Below, in pieces: positions 10,198-19,705 of a stretch of DNA of 64,000 nt (positions within the stretch are counted from its first letter, which is position 1; each line of letters begins with the position of its first letter). Source of the DNA: Leptospira interrogans serovar Manilae. GTDB taxonomy: Bacteria; Spirochaetota; Leptospiria; Leptospirales; Leptospiraceae. The stretch covers positions 25,501-89,500 of the forward strand of contig CAMCZP010000004.1 of assembly GCA_945887855.1 (NCBI GenBank), written 5' to 3'. The position numbers and the translations under genes were made by a program. Under the pieces are notes generated by a model. The model saw only the letters and a program-made list of their open reading frames with translations, was not told the origin of the DNA and did no database searches.

Positions 10198-11487
10198 ATG
10201 GAACATCTAAGAGAAAAGGCACTGGAATATCATAAAAAATTTCCACATGGAAAAATTGAAGTGATTTCAACCAAGGAGACAGTAGATGCTGATGATCTCT
10301 CTTTAGCTTATTCCCCTGGGGTAGCGTTTCCCTGTCTTGAAATAGAAAAAGATAGTGATAGTGTTTATGATTATACCAATAAAGGTAATCTTGTTGGAGT
10401 TATATCTAATGGAACTGCAATTCTGGGATTAGGTGATTTAGGAGCTGCTGCCAGTAAGCCTGTAATGGAAGGCAAAGGAGTTCTCTTTAAAATATTCGCT
10501 GGAATAGATGTTTTTGACTTAGAGCTAAAGACGAAAGATTCGGATGAATTCATCGATGCAGTTAAACTAATGGAACCAACTTTTGGTGCTATTAACCTAG
10601 AAGATATAAAAGCTCCAGAATGTTTTTACATTGAACAAAAATTAAATGAGCTAATGGATATTCCTGTATTTCATGATGACCAACATGGAACTGCTATTAT
10701 TACAACTGCTGCTGTTAAAAATGCACTACACCTGACAGGAAAAAATCCTTCTAAAGTAAAAGTGGTAGTTAGTGGAGCTGGAGCCGCAGCAATTTCAATA
10801 GCTAGATTGATCCAAAACACTGGTATTTTACCTGAAAATATTTTTATGTCTGACTCAAAAGGTGTACTATCTCACAAGAGAACTGATGTAACAGGTCTTA
10901 AAAAAGAATTTGTTCGTACTACAAGTGATGTGACACTAGCAGATAGTATGAGAGATGCTGATTTCTTCATAGGTGTTAGCGTGAAGGGACTAGTTAAACC
11001 TGAAATGGTAAAAAGTATGGCTAAAGATCCCTGCTTGTTCGCTATGGCAAACCCTGATCCAGAAATTACTTATGAAGAAGCCATGGCTGTAAGAAGTGAT
11101 CTCATTATGGGTACAGGTAGAAGTGATTATCCAAACCAAGTTAATAATGTTTTAGGATTTCCATTTATCTTCCGAGGCGCTCTAGACATGAGAGCAAGAA
11201 AGATTAATCATGAAATGAAGATGGCTGCCGTAAATGCACTTGCAGATCTTGCTAGAAAAGAAGTTACACCTGAAGTAATGCATGCTTATAAAGAGCAATC
11301 TTTTACCTTTGGGCCTAATTACATCATTCCAAAACCTTTTGATTCACGTGCATACTATGATGTATCTACAGCAGTTGCTGAAGCAGCACACAAGAGTGGT
11401 GTAGCTCGTGTACCATTCCCCGGAAGAGAAGCATACCATGATCTATTAGAAAAGAGATTAGCTTTTACAAGAAGGAAAAGAGGATAG
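10198..11487 (+). CDS. malic enzyme (short, NAD(P)-dependent)
   Basis: This 429-residue enzyme oxidatively decarboxylates malate to pyruvate. Signatures are [34 protein letters not shown], the metal-ligand motif DDQHGTAI, the NAD(P)-binding stretch [13 protein letters not shown], and [20 protein letters not shown]. It lacks the C-terminal phosphotransacetylase-like domain of long MaeB proteins, so it is the compact form. NAD versus NADP preference cannot be told. A GGAGA site precedes the ATG, 11 bases after mnmE. With mdh at 1484 it links the TCA cycle to pyruvate. Confidence 0.93.
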   Translation: MEHLREKALEYHKKFPHGKIEVISTKETVDADDLSLAYSPGVAFPCLEIEKDSDSVYDYTNKGNLVGVISNGTAILGLGDLGAAASKPVMEGKGVLFKIFAGIDVFDLELKTKDSDEFIDAVKLMEPTFGAINLEDIKAPECFYIEQKLNELMDIPVFHDDQHGTAIITTAAVKNALHLTGKNPSKVKVVVSGAGAAAISIARLIQNTGILPENIFMSDSKGVLSHKRTDVTGLKKEFVRTTSDVTLADSMRDADFFIGVSVKGLVKPEMVKSMAKDPCLFAMANPDPEITYEEAMAVRSDLIMGTGRSDYPNQVNNVLGFPFIFRGALDMRARKINHEMKMAAVNALADLARKEVTPEVMHAYKEQSFTFGPNYIIPKPFDSRAYYDVSTAVAEAAHKSGVARVPFPGREAYHDLLEKRLAFTRRKRG

Positions 11488-11605
11488 TACGCTAAACAAT
11501 TTACTCAATTTTTTTATAAAATCTGTAGGTAAAAACTCAGTTGAAATAGCAGGTGAAACTACAAATTTTACATTAAAAAATGTCAAGAAACTTGTAGTTT
11601 CACTT

Positions 11606-12787
11606 ATGAGAGGAACTACAAGTGGATTAGAATTACTTTCTAAAATTCAGTTCCTTCCCTTAGATTGGAAAGAAAACCTCGAAAAAAGTTCCTATGCTGT
11701 GCATGACTCAACCATAGAGTCCAGCAAAGCTTTAGAGTTAGCCATTGAAGCAACCAATGAAGCATTTAGTAAAGCTTTGAATGCGATGGATATTGCCAAT
11801 AGGCATTCAATAGATTTTATTTACGACAATAGAGTACTCAGTAGTATATTAGGATCATCTCATAATTCCTTAATTAGTCTTACAGAAATAAAAATGAGCT
11901 TTAGGTCTTTAGGGAAAGATATTTCTATTGAAGAAATTCTATATGATTATAAACAATCAGGCCTCAGTAAAATTATTCTTTTTATTCCGGGTCTCTTCAC
12001 AGATGAATCTCTTTGGCTAGATCGGACATTGACAATAGATAATAGAAATGTAATTTCATCTGGTATTGCAGATGATTATCAAAGAAGGGGTTACTATCCT
12101 ATCTTTATTAGGTTCAATCATGGAAAACACATATCAGATAATGGTAAAGAATTACTTTTATTGCTAACAGATCTTTTAAATAGAGACCCTTCACTAAGAT
12201 TAAACGTTTTTTGTTATAGTATTGGATGCTTAGTTTTTAGGAGTACTTTGTATTATGCCCGTGAAAATTTATCAGAAATTTCAATTAAAAATATTGATAA
12301 AGTAATTTTTATATCATCCCCCGATGGAGGATCTTACTTAGAAAAGGCTGGTTTTTGGGCAACTTTTTTAATGGAAAGAGCACCTACCCTTGCAATACAA
12401 CTAATCGGGATTATAGGAAATTTAAGGAGCGATGCTATAAAGGATCTATCCCATGGTGTGATACGAGAAGAAGATTGGAATCAATTTAACTATCTATCAA
12501 GGTATTGGCAAAACCACTATTTTGGCGAATTAGATAATATAAACTGCTATCAACTGTATTCTAGCTTTGGAGAGGAAAATTCTATCCTTCAAGAATGGCT
12601 AGGAGATGGGATAGTTGAGCTATCAAGTCTTACCTTGCTTAGAGATAATGTATTTTTAAAAAAAGATAGAACCCAACTACGTAGTACAAATATTACCGGG
12701 AACAACCATTTCACAATACTTCAATCAGGCTTATTGAGAAAGAGAATTGCTGAAATAATGGAAATCCACAAGCTTGAAAATAATTAG
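11606..12787 (+). CDS. alpha/beta-hydrolase fold protein, possible lipase or esterase
   Basis: This protein has 393 residues from the ATG at 11606. The segment LSKIILFIPGLFTDESLW looks like the oxyanion-hole strand of an alpha/beta hydrolase, and VFCYSIGCLVFRS fits a nucleophile elbow (C-Y-S-I-G in place of G-x-S-x-G). A later GNNHFTIL may hold the catalytic histidine. The N-terminal 100 residues are helical. The start is doubtful: the frame stays open back to 11462 and reads like protein, yet contains no ATG, GTG or TTG before 11606. Substrate is unknown. It follows the malic enzyme gene in the same direction. Confidence 0.75.
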   Translation: MRGTTSGLELLSKIQFLPLDWKENLEKSSYAVHDSTIESSKALELAIEATNEAFSKALNAMDIANRHSIDFIYDNRVLSSILGSSHNSLISLTEIKMSFRSLGKDISIEEILYDYKQSGLSKIILFIPGLFTDESLWLDRTLTIDNRNVISSGIADDYQRRGYYPIFIRFNHGKHISDNGKELLLLLTDLLNRDPSLRLNVFCYSIGCLVFRSTLYYARENLSEISIKNIDKVIFISSPDGGSYLEKAGFWATFLMERAPTLAIQLIGIIGNLRSDAIKDLSHGVIREEDWNQFNYLSRYWQNHYFGELDNINCYQLYSSFGEENSILQEWLGDGIVELSSLTLLRDNVFLKKDRTQLRSTNITGNNHFTILQSGLLRKRIAEIMEIHKLENN

Positions 12788-12949
12788 CATTGAAAAGCAT
12801 TTCTAATTTTTTTATGTCGCATCTTTTTTTTTAAAAATTAAATCACACAAAAAATAGGGTCATTTTTATATGACAAAATCTGAAGAAAATTTTATCTGTA
12901 TGGATAAGAAGAATTCATTTTAATGTTATTTTACTTTTGAGGTTTAAAG

Positions 12950-13810
12950 TTGTCAGACTGGAGTTTCTTAAAAAATACAATTAGTCCCGGAGATTTCACT
13001 ATTGATTGTAGAAGTCAGGGGAGTTATGAGGAAGGTACTATCAAAGGTGCTTATTACTTTCCTTTTATTAAAAAAGCTTATGGGTCTGATCCGGAATCAG
13101 ATAAAAAAGTCCATACACATGTGAAAGGTGTTTTAGATAAGATAGAAGCTGATAATAAATCAACCGTTCTTGTTTTTGATGAGGGGATGGGAATGTTTGC
13201 TTCCAAAATGGTTTATCTCTTAAGAGCAATTGGATTAAAAGAGGTATATTTATTTGCTAAGAAGTTTCCCTTTGAGATGGATTTAGAGCCTGGAACAAAT
13301 CTTTTTGATTTTGAACCCTCAGAAAAAATTCCTGCAAGTTTTAAAATGGCTGGTGTTGTAAATAAGTCCTTTATGGAAAAAAACCTTACAAGGCTTCAGA
13401 TTTTTGATACCAGAACCAAGGAAGAATATGATGGGAAAATCCCAAGAATGACCAATCCTGAACCTGGAACCCTCTGTGGTAGACTCCCAGGGGCTTTTCT
13501 ATGGGATTGGAGGAGCTTTTATGATTCAGAGGGAAATGTTGTAGATAGAAATTTATTTATTAAGCGTTTACAAAGCTTTCCATTTATGCCCGAGAGAACT
13601 ACAGTTCTATATGATTACAATGGAGCAAGATCCTGCCTACCGGCCCTTATGCTTAAAGAAGTAGGTTACCAAGATGTTCATACCTACCAGGGTTCTTGGT
13701 TTGAGTGGAGACGATCGAGTCTACCAAAACAAGCAGTTTCGCTATTTGGAACGGAAACTAAGACTACTGCCGCTCCCAGAGTTGGTGGCACAGATAGAAA
13801 AAAAATATGA
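12950..13810 (+). CDS. tandem rhodanese-domain protein with both active-site cysteines replaced
   Basis: This 286-residue protein has two rhodanese domains (about residues 1-110 and 130-265), the layout of thiosulfate/3-mercaptopyruvate sulfurtransferases. The second domain shows [21 protein letters not shown] and the terminal GSWFEW signature. In both active-site loops the expected cysteine is aspartate: FDEGMG (Asp77) and YDYNGAR (Asp222). A cysteine at 229 is seven residues further on. The protein therefore probably lacks sulfurtransferase activity and may bind an anion or a protein instead. The start is TTG at 12950, directly after AGGTTTAAAG. It stands alone between two intergenic gaps. 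Confidence 0.82.
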   Translation: MSDWSFLKNTISPGDFTIDCRSQGSYEEGTIKGAYYFPFIKKAYGSDPESDKKVHTHVKGVLDKIEADNKSTVLVFDEGMGMFASKMVYLLRAIGLKEVYLFAKKFPFEMDLEPGTNLFDFEPSEKIPASFKMAGVVNKSFMEKNLTRLQIFDTRTKEEYDGKIPRMTNPEPGTLCGRLPGAFLWDWRSFYDSEGNVVDRNLFIKRLQSFPFMPERTTVLYDYNGARSCLPALMLKEVGYQDVHTYQGSWFEWRRSSLPKQAVSLFGTETKTTAAPRVGGTDRKKI

Positions 13811-13924
13811 TCATACTATGAAATAAAATTACGAGTTGAGATTTTTTCCATATACTTTACACTATTCAAACTGAATGAGAATCATAATTCTATTTGGTGA
13901 AAATTCAAATTGTTGAGGTATATC

Positions 13925-16204
13925 TTGAAAAATTTTATAAAATCCGTTAAATTTCATAATTTTTTTGTGACTACGTTTCTTAGTTTTTGTATTTACATAT
14001 TTTTTTTCTTTTTTCTCACAAGCTGTTCTTCTAGAGGATTTCTAACGAATTCAATAGTAAACCAAGATATAGCTCTAAGTTCCATCCAATTAGTAACAAC
14101 TAAAACATCTATAAGTGTGCAAGATTCTTTAACAAAAAGAATCTATATAGAATTTCCTACTGATAAAGCATTTTTAACCGCTGGAAAATCAATTGATACA
14201 GCATCCTATAAAATGGCTGCATTTAAATTCAAAGAATCAATTCAAATTGAGTGCAAAAACCAAACAATTGAATCTATAAAATCCACTGCGAACAGTATAA
14301 TTATGAGTGGAAATTTATCAGGAAATAATTGTAGTACTGGTTACACCTTTACAATTAAAGCAGACTCGCCCCTTACAATTTCAATTGATGCAAGCTTAAG
14401 TAAATCTGATTTCAATCGTATTCAGCTAATCTATTCTTCAAATCAGAATGAACAATTTTTTGGATTTGGAGAACAATATAGTCACTTTAACTTAAAGGGT
14501 AAAAAGTTGTTCCTGTTTACCGAGGAGCAAGGCATAGGGAGAGGGGATCAACCTATCACATTTCTTGCCGATGTCACAAATGGTGCTGGAGGAAATCAAT
14601 TTACGTCCTACGCACCCATTCCTCATTATATAACATCCGAAAATAAATCTGTTTTTTTTGAAAATACTTCCTATTCCAAATTTGACCTTTCGAATGCAAA
14701 AGAAGTCAATGTTGAATTTTGGGAAAGTAATTTAAATGCTACTATATGGTTAGGGAACTCCCCTTTAGAGTTAATAGAAAAATTTACACTTAAAACAGGT
14801 AGATTCCCTTTGCTTCCTGAATGGGCTTATGGTACATGGTTAGGTTTACAAGGTGGGTCAGAAAAAGTAAAAAAAGTAATACAAGAAGCTAAAGCAGCAG
14901 GTAATCCGATCACAGCACTTTGGATCCAAGATTGGGTTGGTAAACGTACTACAGGATTTGGTGATCAGTTAAAGTGGAGATGGTATGCTCAGGAAAAGTC
15001 AGAACATAAAGATAGCAATGGTGATCCTGAACCTTCTTATCCTGACTTTAAAAACTTTTGTGCAGAGATGAACAAGGATGGAGTTAAAGTGCTTGGTTAC
15101 ATTAATTCCTTCCTTGCAGATACAAATCCAGCAATTAAAAATGATACTTTTAAAAATCCAATGTTAGAAGTAGCAAAAGAAAAAGGTTATTTGGTTAAAA
15201 ATAAAGAAGGCAAGGACTATTTAATAAAAACAGTAGGATTCCCTGCATATTTAATAGATTTAACCAATCCTGAAGCTGTTAAATGGATTCAAGATATTAT
15301 AAAAAAGAATATGATAGACCAAGGTCTATCTGGTTGGATGGCTGACTTTGGAGAATGGTTACCTTATGATGCAGTTTTGTATGACAAAAAAATAAATGCT
15401 GCTTTGTACCATAACGTTTATCCAGTTGACTGGGCTAGGATAAATAGGGAAGCTATTTCCGAAGCAAAGAAAGATGGGCAAATAGTATTTTTTACAAGAG
15501 CAGGCTATAGTTATTCAGCTAAATATTCTACTGCATTTTGGTTAGGAGACCAAATGGTTAGTTTTGGAAAAGATGATGGATTGGCATCAACCATTGTAGG
15601 GCTCAATTCATCCGGGGTAAGTGGAATTTCTATCAATCATAGTGATATTGGTGGTTATACTGGAATCAAAGCACTCCCCAAGTGGATTTCTCCATATGAT
15701 AGAGAGAAAGAATTAACTGAACGATGGACAGAGATGAATGCATTTACACCCATCTTTAGAACTCATGAAGGAAATATTCCTAAGAGGTTCCATCAAGTGT
15801 ATAGAGACCCTGATTCTATTTCTAAATTTGCTAAAATGGGAAAAGTTCACTATGCTCTCAAAGACTATATTTCTTATCTCAGTAAAAAAGCTACAGAAAA
15901 AGGATATCCAATTGTAAGACATCCTTATCTCAATTTTCCAGATGATAATAATACATATGATATTAAATACCAATTTATGCTAGGAGAAGATTTGCTTGTT
16001 CTACCAATTCTTGATAAGGGTGAGACAAAAATAGAAGGTTATTTCCCAAAAGGAAAATGGAAACATTTATTTACGGGAGAAATATTTGATGGAGGGAAAC
16101 GACATACAATAAAAGCCCCCTTAGGACAACCTGCTGCTTTCGTCAGAGAAAATGGAGAGTGGTCAGAAAAGATCTATTTATCTGTAAAAAATGCATTAAA
16201 ATAA
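13925..16204 (+). CDS. GH31 family alpha-glycosidase, predicted lipoprotein
   Basis: This protein of about 759 residues has a signal peptide ending in the lipobox FLTSC, so the enzyme should be anchored in a membrane. The start is TTG at 13925, preceded by GAGG six bases away; an earlier TTG at 13910 lacks a site. The GH31 nucleophile motif is WMADFGEW (Asp about 474), and WLGDQMV carries the likely acid/base (Asp about 542). The N-terminal FGFGEQYSHFNLKGK and EEQGIGRGDQP are typical of the sulfoquinovosidase (YihQ)-like branch. The YihQ sulfonate arginine, 13 residues after the Gln of IQDW, appears to be Gln here, so an ordinary alpha-glucosidase-type role is possible. Confidence 0.88.
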   Translation: MKNFIKSVKFHNFFVTTFLSFCIYIFFFFFLTSCSSRGFLTNSIVNQDIALSSIQLVTTKTSISVQDSLTKRIYIEFPTDKAFLTAGKSIDTASYKMAAFKFKESIQIECKNQTIESIKSTANSIIMSGNLSGNNCSTGYTFTIKADSPLTISIDASLSKSDFNRIQLIYSSNQNEQFFGFGEQYSHFNLKGKKLFLFTEEQGIGRGDQPITFLADVTNGAGGNQFTSYAPIPHYITSENKSVFFENTSYSKFDLSNAKEVNVEFWESNLNATIWLGNSPLELIEKFTLKTGRFPLLPEWAYGTWLGLQGGSEKVKKVIQEAKAAGNPITALWIQDWVGKRTTGFGDQLKWRWYAQEKSEHKDSNGDPEPSYPDFKNFCAEMNKDGVKVLGYINSFLADTNPAIKNDTFKNPMLEVAKEKGYLVKNKEGKDYLIKTVGFPAYLIDLTNPEAVKWIQDIIKKNMIDQGLSGWMADFGEWLPYDAVLYDKKINAALYHNVYPVDWARINREAISEAKKDGQIVFFTRAGYSYSAKYSTAFWLGDQMVSFGKDDGLASTIVGLNSSGVSGISINHSDIGGYTGIKALPKWISPYDREKELTERWTEMNAFTPIFRTHEGNIPKRFHQVYRDPDSISKFAKMGKVHYALKDYISYLSKKATEKGYPIVRHPYLNFPDDNNTYDIKYQFMLGEDLLVLPILDKGETKIEGYFPKGKWKHLFTGEIFDGGKRHTIKAPLGQPAAFVRENGEWSEKIYLSVKNALK

Positions 16205-16250
16205 GGTTGAGATTTCAAAGTTAATTGTAACCTCTTACCTTATAATTTTT
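16201..16250 (+). terminator. possible intrinsic terminator after the GH31 gene
   Basis: ATAAGGT (16201-16207) pairs with ACCTTAT (16237-16243), and AATTTTT follows. The enclosed loop is long, though inner GGTT and AACC can also pair. The position directly at the stop codon fits a terminator, but the stem is weak. Confidence 0.3.
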
Positions 16251-16390
16251 ATAAACTGATTTTAAGTTTTGTTAGATATTTAAATTTCTATACATGATAA
16301 GTTTAATGTATTCACGATTTATTGGATACATTAAATTTATCAATGTATTTTATCTATAGAATATGATTTGATTATTATTATATTTTCTTT

Positions 16391-17119
16391 TTATATTCCC
16401 TCTTCATTGAATTTTCCCTCTTTACAATCATACGTTACCTTAGTTTTAATTTCTTTTCTTTCAGCTCGATCATGATCATTGATTATAACATAAAAATTTT
16501 CACAGCTTCCTTTTTTAAATATATCATATTTGCCTGTTGGCTCGATCACTGCGTGAAAAAATCCACTATTTGATATATCAGGTGGGGTATTTTTATGAAT
16601 CATGCTCATAACTAATGCTAAGTTTCCACAACAACCTCCAAGCCCTAGTATATCTTTTGTTCCGTCTCCATTGATATCGTACATTTCATACTTCATATTT
16701 TTTTCATCTATACTGACAGGTTCCCAGTTTTTGGAATTAAAATAAAATATTTTCATATCAATCATTGGATGAGAATTGCCCTGTAAGGAGTAACTACTTA
16801 CAAGTGCAATATCATTTTCAGCTGTAGTCACTTTAATATAGTCCAAAGGATTGTTAAAAATTTTTGTAGCTATATCAATATCATTTTTATCAGTAGATTT
16901 AAACGCTGATTCTAAATCCGATAGTGTATAAAAAATTGCATTGTTCAATAAGAAGTCATTTCCATCCTTTACTGCATACTTATCTTTGTTAGAAATCAAT
17001 TGTTGAAATTCAGGAGCAACTCCTGAGCTAACACTAGAGTCAGCACTTGTTTCAACTTTTTTACCGCAATTAAAAAAATAAATTATAAATAAAAAAAGTA
17101 ATAAATGTTTCATAGTCAT
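16391..17119 (-). CDS. putative lipoprotein with a calcium-loop-like motif
   Basis: This 242-residue protein has a short signal peptide with lipobox YFFNC, cleaved before Cys18. The mature part contains MYDINGDGTKDILGLGGC, a DxNxDGxxD loop of the kind found in FG-GAP/VCBS repeats and dockerin-type calcium sites. GAGG precedes the ATG at a suitable distance. The rest has no recognisable family. It is divergent from the LptF/LptG-type gene across a 303-base gap. Confidence 0.75.
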   Translation of the reverse strand: MTMKHLLLFLFIIYFFNCGKKVETSADSSVSSGVAPEFQQLISNKDKYAVKDGNDFLLNNAIFYTLSDLESAFKSTDKNDIDIATKIFNNPLDYIKVTTAENDIALVSSYSLQGNSHPMIDMKIFYFNSKNWEPVSIDEKNMKYEMYDINGDGTKDILGLGGCCGNLALVMSMIHKNTPPDISNSGFFHAVIEPTGKYDIFKKGSCENFYVIINDHDRAERKEIKTKVTYDCKEGKFNEEGI

Positions 17120-17422
17120 TTGCCTCGATAATTATACTATTATACTCTTAGGAATTAAAAAAAAGTTAATTATTACTATATCAATATTTTTTTAAAAATA
17201 GGTTTAAGAAAAAAATAACAAAGAAATCCTAAATTCATAGAAAATGACTAATAAAATAAGAGTAGCCAATTAATTAGATACTTAATTTAATTAATTATAA
17301 TGACTAAAATCTAAATTAAGTATGAAGGCAATATCTATATCAATATTTTTTCTAGATTTACATATTAGTTGGTTTTTCAAGTCTTTTCAAAAATTATAAT
17401 TTATCGATTTTTACAAATATAA
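17120..17422. promoter_or_regulatory. 303-base divergent intergenic region with direct and inverted repeats
   Basis: No gene is seen here. CTATATCAATATTTTTT occurs twice in the same orientation (17176-17192 and 17335-17351). Between them ATACTTAATTTA (17278-17289) and TAAATTAAGTAT (17312-17323) form a perfect 12-bp inverted repeat with a 22-base spacer. The region must contain promoters for both flanking genes; the repeats may be operators, but base composition this skewed yields chance repeats, so function is unproven. Confidence 0.35.
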
Positions 17423-18568
17423 ATGGGTCTAATTCGTAAAACACTCTACTTACCAATTTATTTATATAAAGAGTTAATACCTTTAAAGCTAATAGATAAG
17501 TATATTTTTTCTGAATTTATTAAAACTTTTCTAGGAACAGTTATTTTGCTGACAGGAATTATGATTATTTCTCAGGTTATGGATAATTTAAGAAACTTTA
17601 TAATTTCTAAGCAGAATCCTTACCATATTGGATTATTCTTAATTTTTAATACTCCAAAAATGATTGTTGCTGTAATACCTCCTTCTCTTATGTTTTCTGT
17701 TTGTTTCATTGTTGGTCAGTTCAATGTCAATAAAGAGTTAGTCTCAATTATGGCTGCAGGGACATCTTTTTATAGAGCTACTTTAACTATATTTGTAACT
17801 GGGTTTATAATGAGTATACTTGTTTTTTTCTTAGGAGAATTTATTGTAAGGCCATCTAATACACTTGCAAATGAAGAATTATCCATCATTATGAAAGGGA
17901 TTGGTACTAAAAAAGATTTAGTATACCAGTTAAATACAAAAGGGAAAGAAGGATTTTATTATATATATTGGTATGACAATGAAAAGAGAATGATCCGAGG
18001 TGGATTTAATTATATAAAGATATCTCCTCAAAATTTTCCAGAATTAATTTTATCCGCTCAGAGTGCAACTTATTCAGATTCCACTGACTTATGGACTCTT
18101 GAAAAAGTTGAAGAAATAAGATTAAATTCTGATCTTATGATTACTAGCTATACTACATATCCAGAACATTCATATAAATTACCAGAGAAACCTGAATATT
18201 TTAGAAAAGCACCAAAATCCATAGACCAAATGAATTTTATTGAGCTTACTGAAGAGATAAAAGAAAGAAAAGCTAAGGCAAAAGGGTACTACGATCTAGA
18301 AGTAGAAAGACAAACCATCTTTGCAATTCCAGTAATGAGCGTGATAGTTGTTATAATTGGAGCAATTACAGGTACATTTACTAAAAAATCAGCAGGTATC
18401 GCATCTCTTGGCATAACGATAGGAATCGTTTTAGTGTACTATATTTTATTTTCCATAGGAAAATCTCTAGGTGAAAATGGAGGAATACACCCGGCAATTG
18501 GAGTATGGTCAACTCCAATACTCTTTATTGGTATTAGCTTTTATCTTATTAAGAAATTTAACCTGTAA
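17423..18568 (+). CDS. LptF/LptG (YjgP/YjgQ) family LPS export permease
   Basis: This 381-residue protein has the family layout: membrane helices near residues 33-55, 75-95 and 115-140, a periplasmic beta-jellyroll (about 150-275), then three C-terminal helices (about 300-378). LIDKYIFSEFIKTFLGTVI at the start and LVSIMAAGTSFYRA after helix 2 are typical. LptF and LptG form the inner-membrane channel of the LPS transporter with the LptB ATPase. Whether this is F or G cannot be settled from one sequence. No lptB or partner permease is adjacent, but an LptE-like lipoprotein is encoded at 57541. Confidence 0.9.
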   Translation: MGLIRKTLYLPIYLYKELIPLKLIDKYIFSEFIKTFLGTVILLTGIMIISQVMDNLRNFIISKQNPYHIGLFLIFNTPKMIVAVIPPSLMFSVCFIVGQFNVNKELVSIMAAGTSFYRATLTIFVTGFIMSILVFFLGEFIVRPSNTLANEELSIIMKGIGTKKDLVYQLNTKGKEGFYYIYWYDNEKRMIRGGFNYIKISPQNFPELILSAQSATYSDSTDLWTLEKVEEIRLNSDLMITSYTTYPEHSYKLPEKPEYFRKAPKSIDQMNFIELTEEIKERKAKAKGYYDLEVERQTIFAIPVMSVIVVIIGAITGTFTKKSAGIASLGITIGIVLVYYILFSIGKSLGENGGIHPAIGVWSTPILFIGISFYLIKKFNL

Positions 18569-19169
18569 TCAATCTTTCAATATGGTATGCATCTTTAAAA
18601 GGCTTAATAGCATCTCTTACTTCTAGTGCTCTCTTTTTTAGTAATTGTAGCTTTTCCAGCTCAACTAACTCTTCCCCTTCCTCTTTATTAATTGATAATT
18701 TTAAAATTTCATTCTTATCTAGGGAAAGTTTTTTTATGTAGCTTTCAGGATTCTTCATTTTGTCAGGTAAAACTTGGTCAGATTCTATTTGTATCACTTC
18801 TATCTGATCTTTTATTTGGTCTTTTTTTGATCTGATTTTTTCTAAGAGTGTGGATTTTTCATAAATAAGTTCGTCCAAACTTTCATCAAATAGAGGAGAT
18901 TTTCCATATATAACTTTTACAAGTTCCTCATCGTTCATCATACCAAGTTCTAGTAAACTAAGTCGTGTCTGCTCTCTTGTATACTCGTACTGAAGAGAAT
19001 TTAATTGGTTTTGGAGAATGATATATCTACCATTTAATTTTTCTGGACTTAAATTCTCTACAACAGATGCTTTTTCTTGATGAACATGAGTCTCGAGTTT
19101 TTGATCATTATGACTTCGAACTTGTAACTGTATGTTATCTAGATTTAATCCTAATGATGTAATTTCCAT
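18558..19169 (-). CDS. coiled-coil protein, unknown function
   Basis: This 203-residue protein lacks a signal peptide and is mostly charged helix, with likely coiled coils at about residues 45-75 and 95-150. A strong AGGAGGT precedes the ATG. Its 3' end overlaps the convergent permease gene by 11 bases. I recognise no family. Its nearness to the flagellar operon is suggestive only. Confidence 0.75.
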   Translation of the reverse strand: MEITSLGLNLDNIQLQVRSHNDQKLETHVHQEKASVVENLSPEKLNGRYIILQNQLNSLQYEYTREQTRLSLLELGMMNDEELVKVIYGKSPLFDESLDELIYEKSTLLEKIRSKKDQIKDQIEVIQIESDQVLPDKMKNPESYIKKLSLDKNEILKLSINKEEGEELVELEKLQLLKKRALEVRDAIKPFKDAYHIERLITG

Positions 19170-19354
19170 ACTTGACCTCCTAAACTTATAAAAATATCCT
19201 TATATCATTACTTTCGGGATTGGCAAATTGAAAAATAACCTAAATGAGGATTTTTTTATAAATTTAGTTAGAATTTATAAAAAAATATACTAGAAATTTA
19301 TAGAATAAGATAAAAAGTTTTATGTATTAATTACCGATAATATTGTATCTAAAT

Positions 19355-19705
19355 ATGAGTACTATCAATTGGGAAAGAGTCAATACATTTGCGGATATGA
19401 ATGATCCTGAAGACTTAGAGTGGCTTCGTGAAACTGCAAAAGAACTCGTTGTGAGTATGAATCAAAAATTAGAAACAATCAACTCCCTTCTTACAACACC
19501 AGACAGAGAGGCTTTAGTTTCAATTTGTCACCAAATCAAAGGTGTTTCATCAAATTTTGGGTTAGACGCTGTTTATGAAATTTGTTTAAATGCAGAAAAA
19601 ATACTTAAAACTGATGCTTGGGAAAGCTCCTTACCCATCTTAGCAAACTTAAATACTATTTGGATAGATTCTTCGGAAGAATTAAGTCGAGTTCTTAAAA
19701 TATAG
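19355..19705 (+). CDS. histidine phosphotransfer (Hpt) domain protein
   Basis: This 116-residue protein is essentially one Hpt domain. His59 in ICHQIKGVSSNFGL is the expected phosphoacceptor, with the characteristic H-x-x-K-G pattern. Such proteins shuttle phosphate between response regulators and hybrid kinases. I chose ATG at 19355 over an upstream TTG at 19343. No response regulator or hybrid kinase is adjacent, so its partners must be encoded elsewhere. Its stop abuts the convergent gene at 19706. Confidence 0.85.
   Translation: MSTINWERVNTFADMNDPEDLEWLRETAKELVVSMNQKLETINSLLTTPDREALVSICHQIKGVSSNFGLDAVYEICLNAEKILKTDAWESSLPILANLNTIWIDSSEELSRVLKI

Noticed and set aside
13876..13890. TGAGAATCATAATTC upstream of the GH31 gene, resembling a Fur box.
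   Set aside because: Only the left arm matches the palindrome seen at 48316; the right arm does not pair, and the gene has no obvious iron link.
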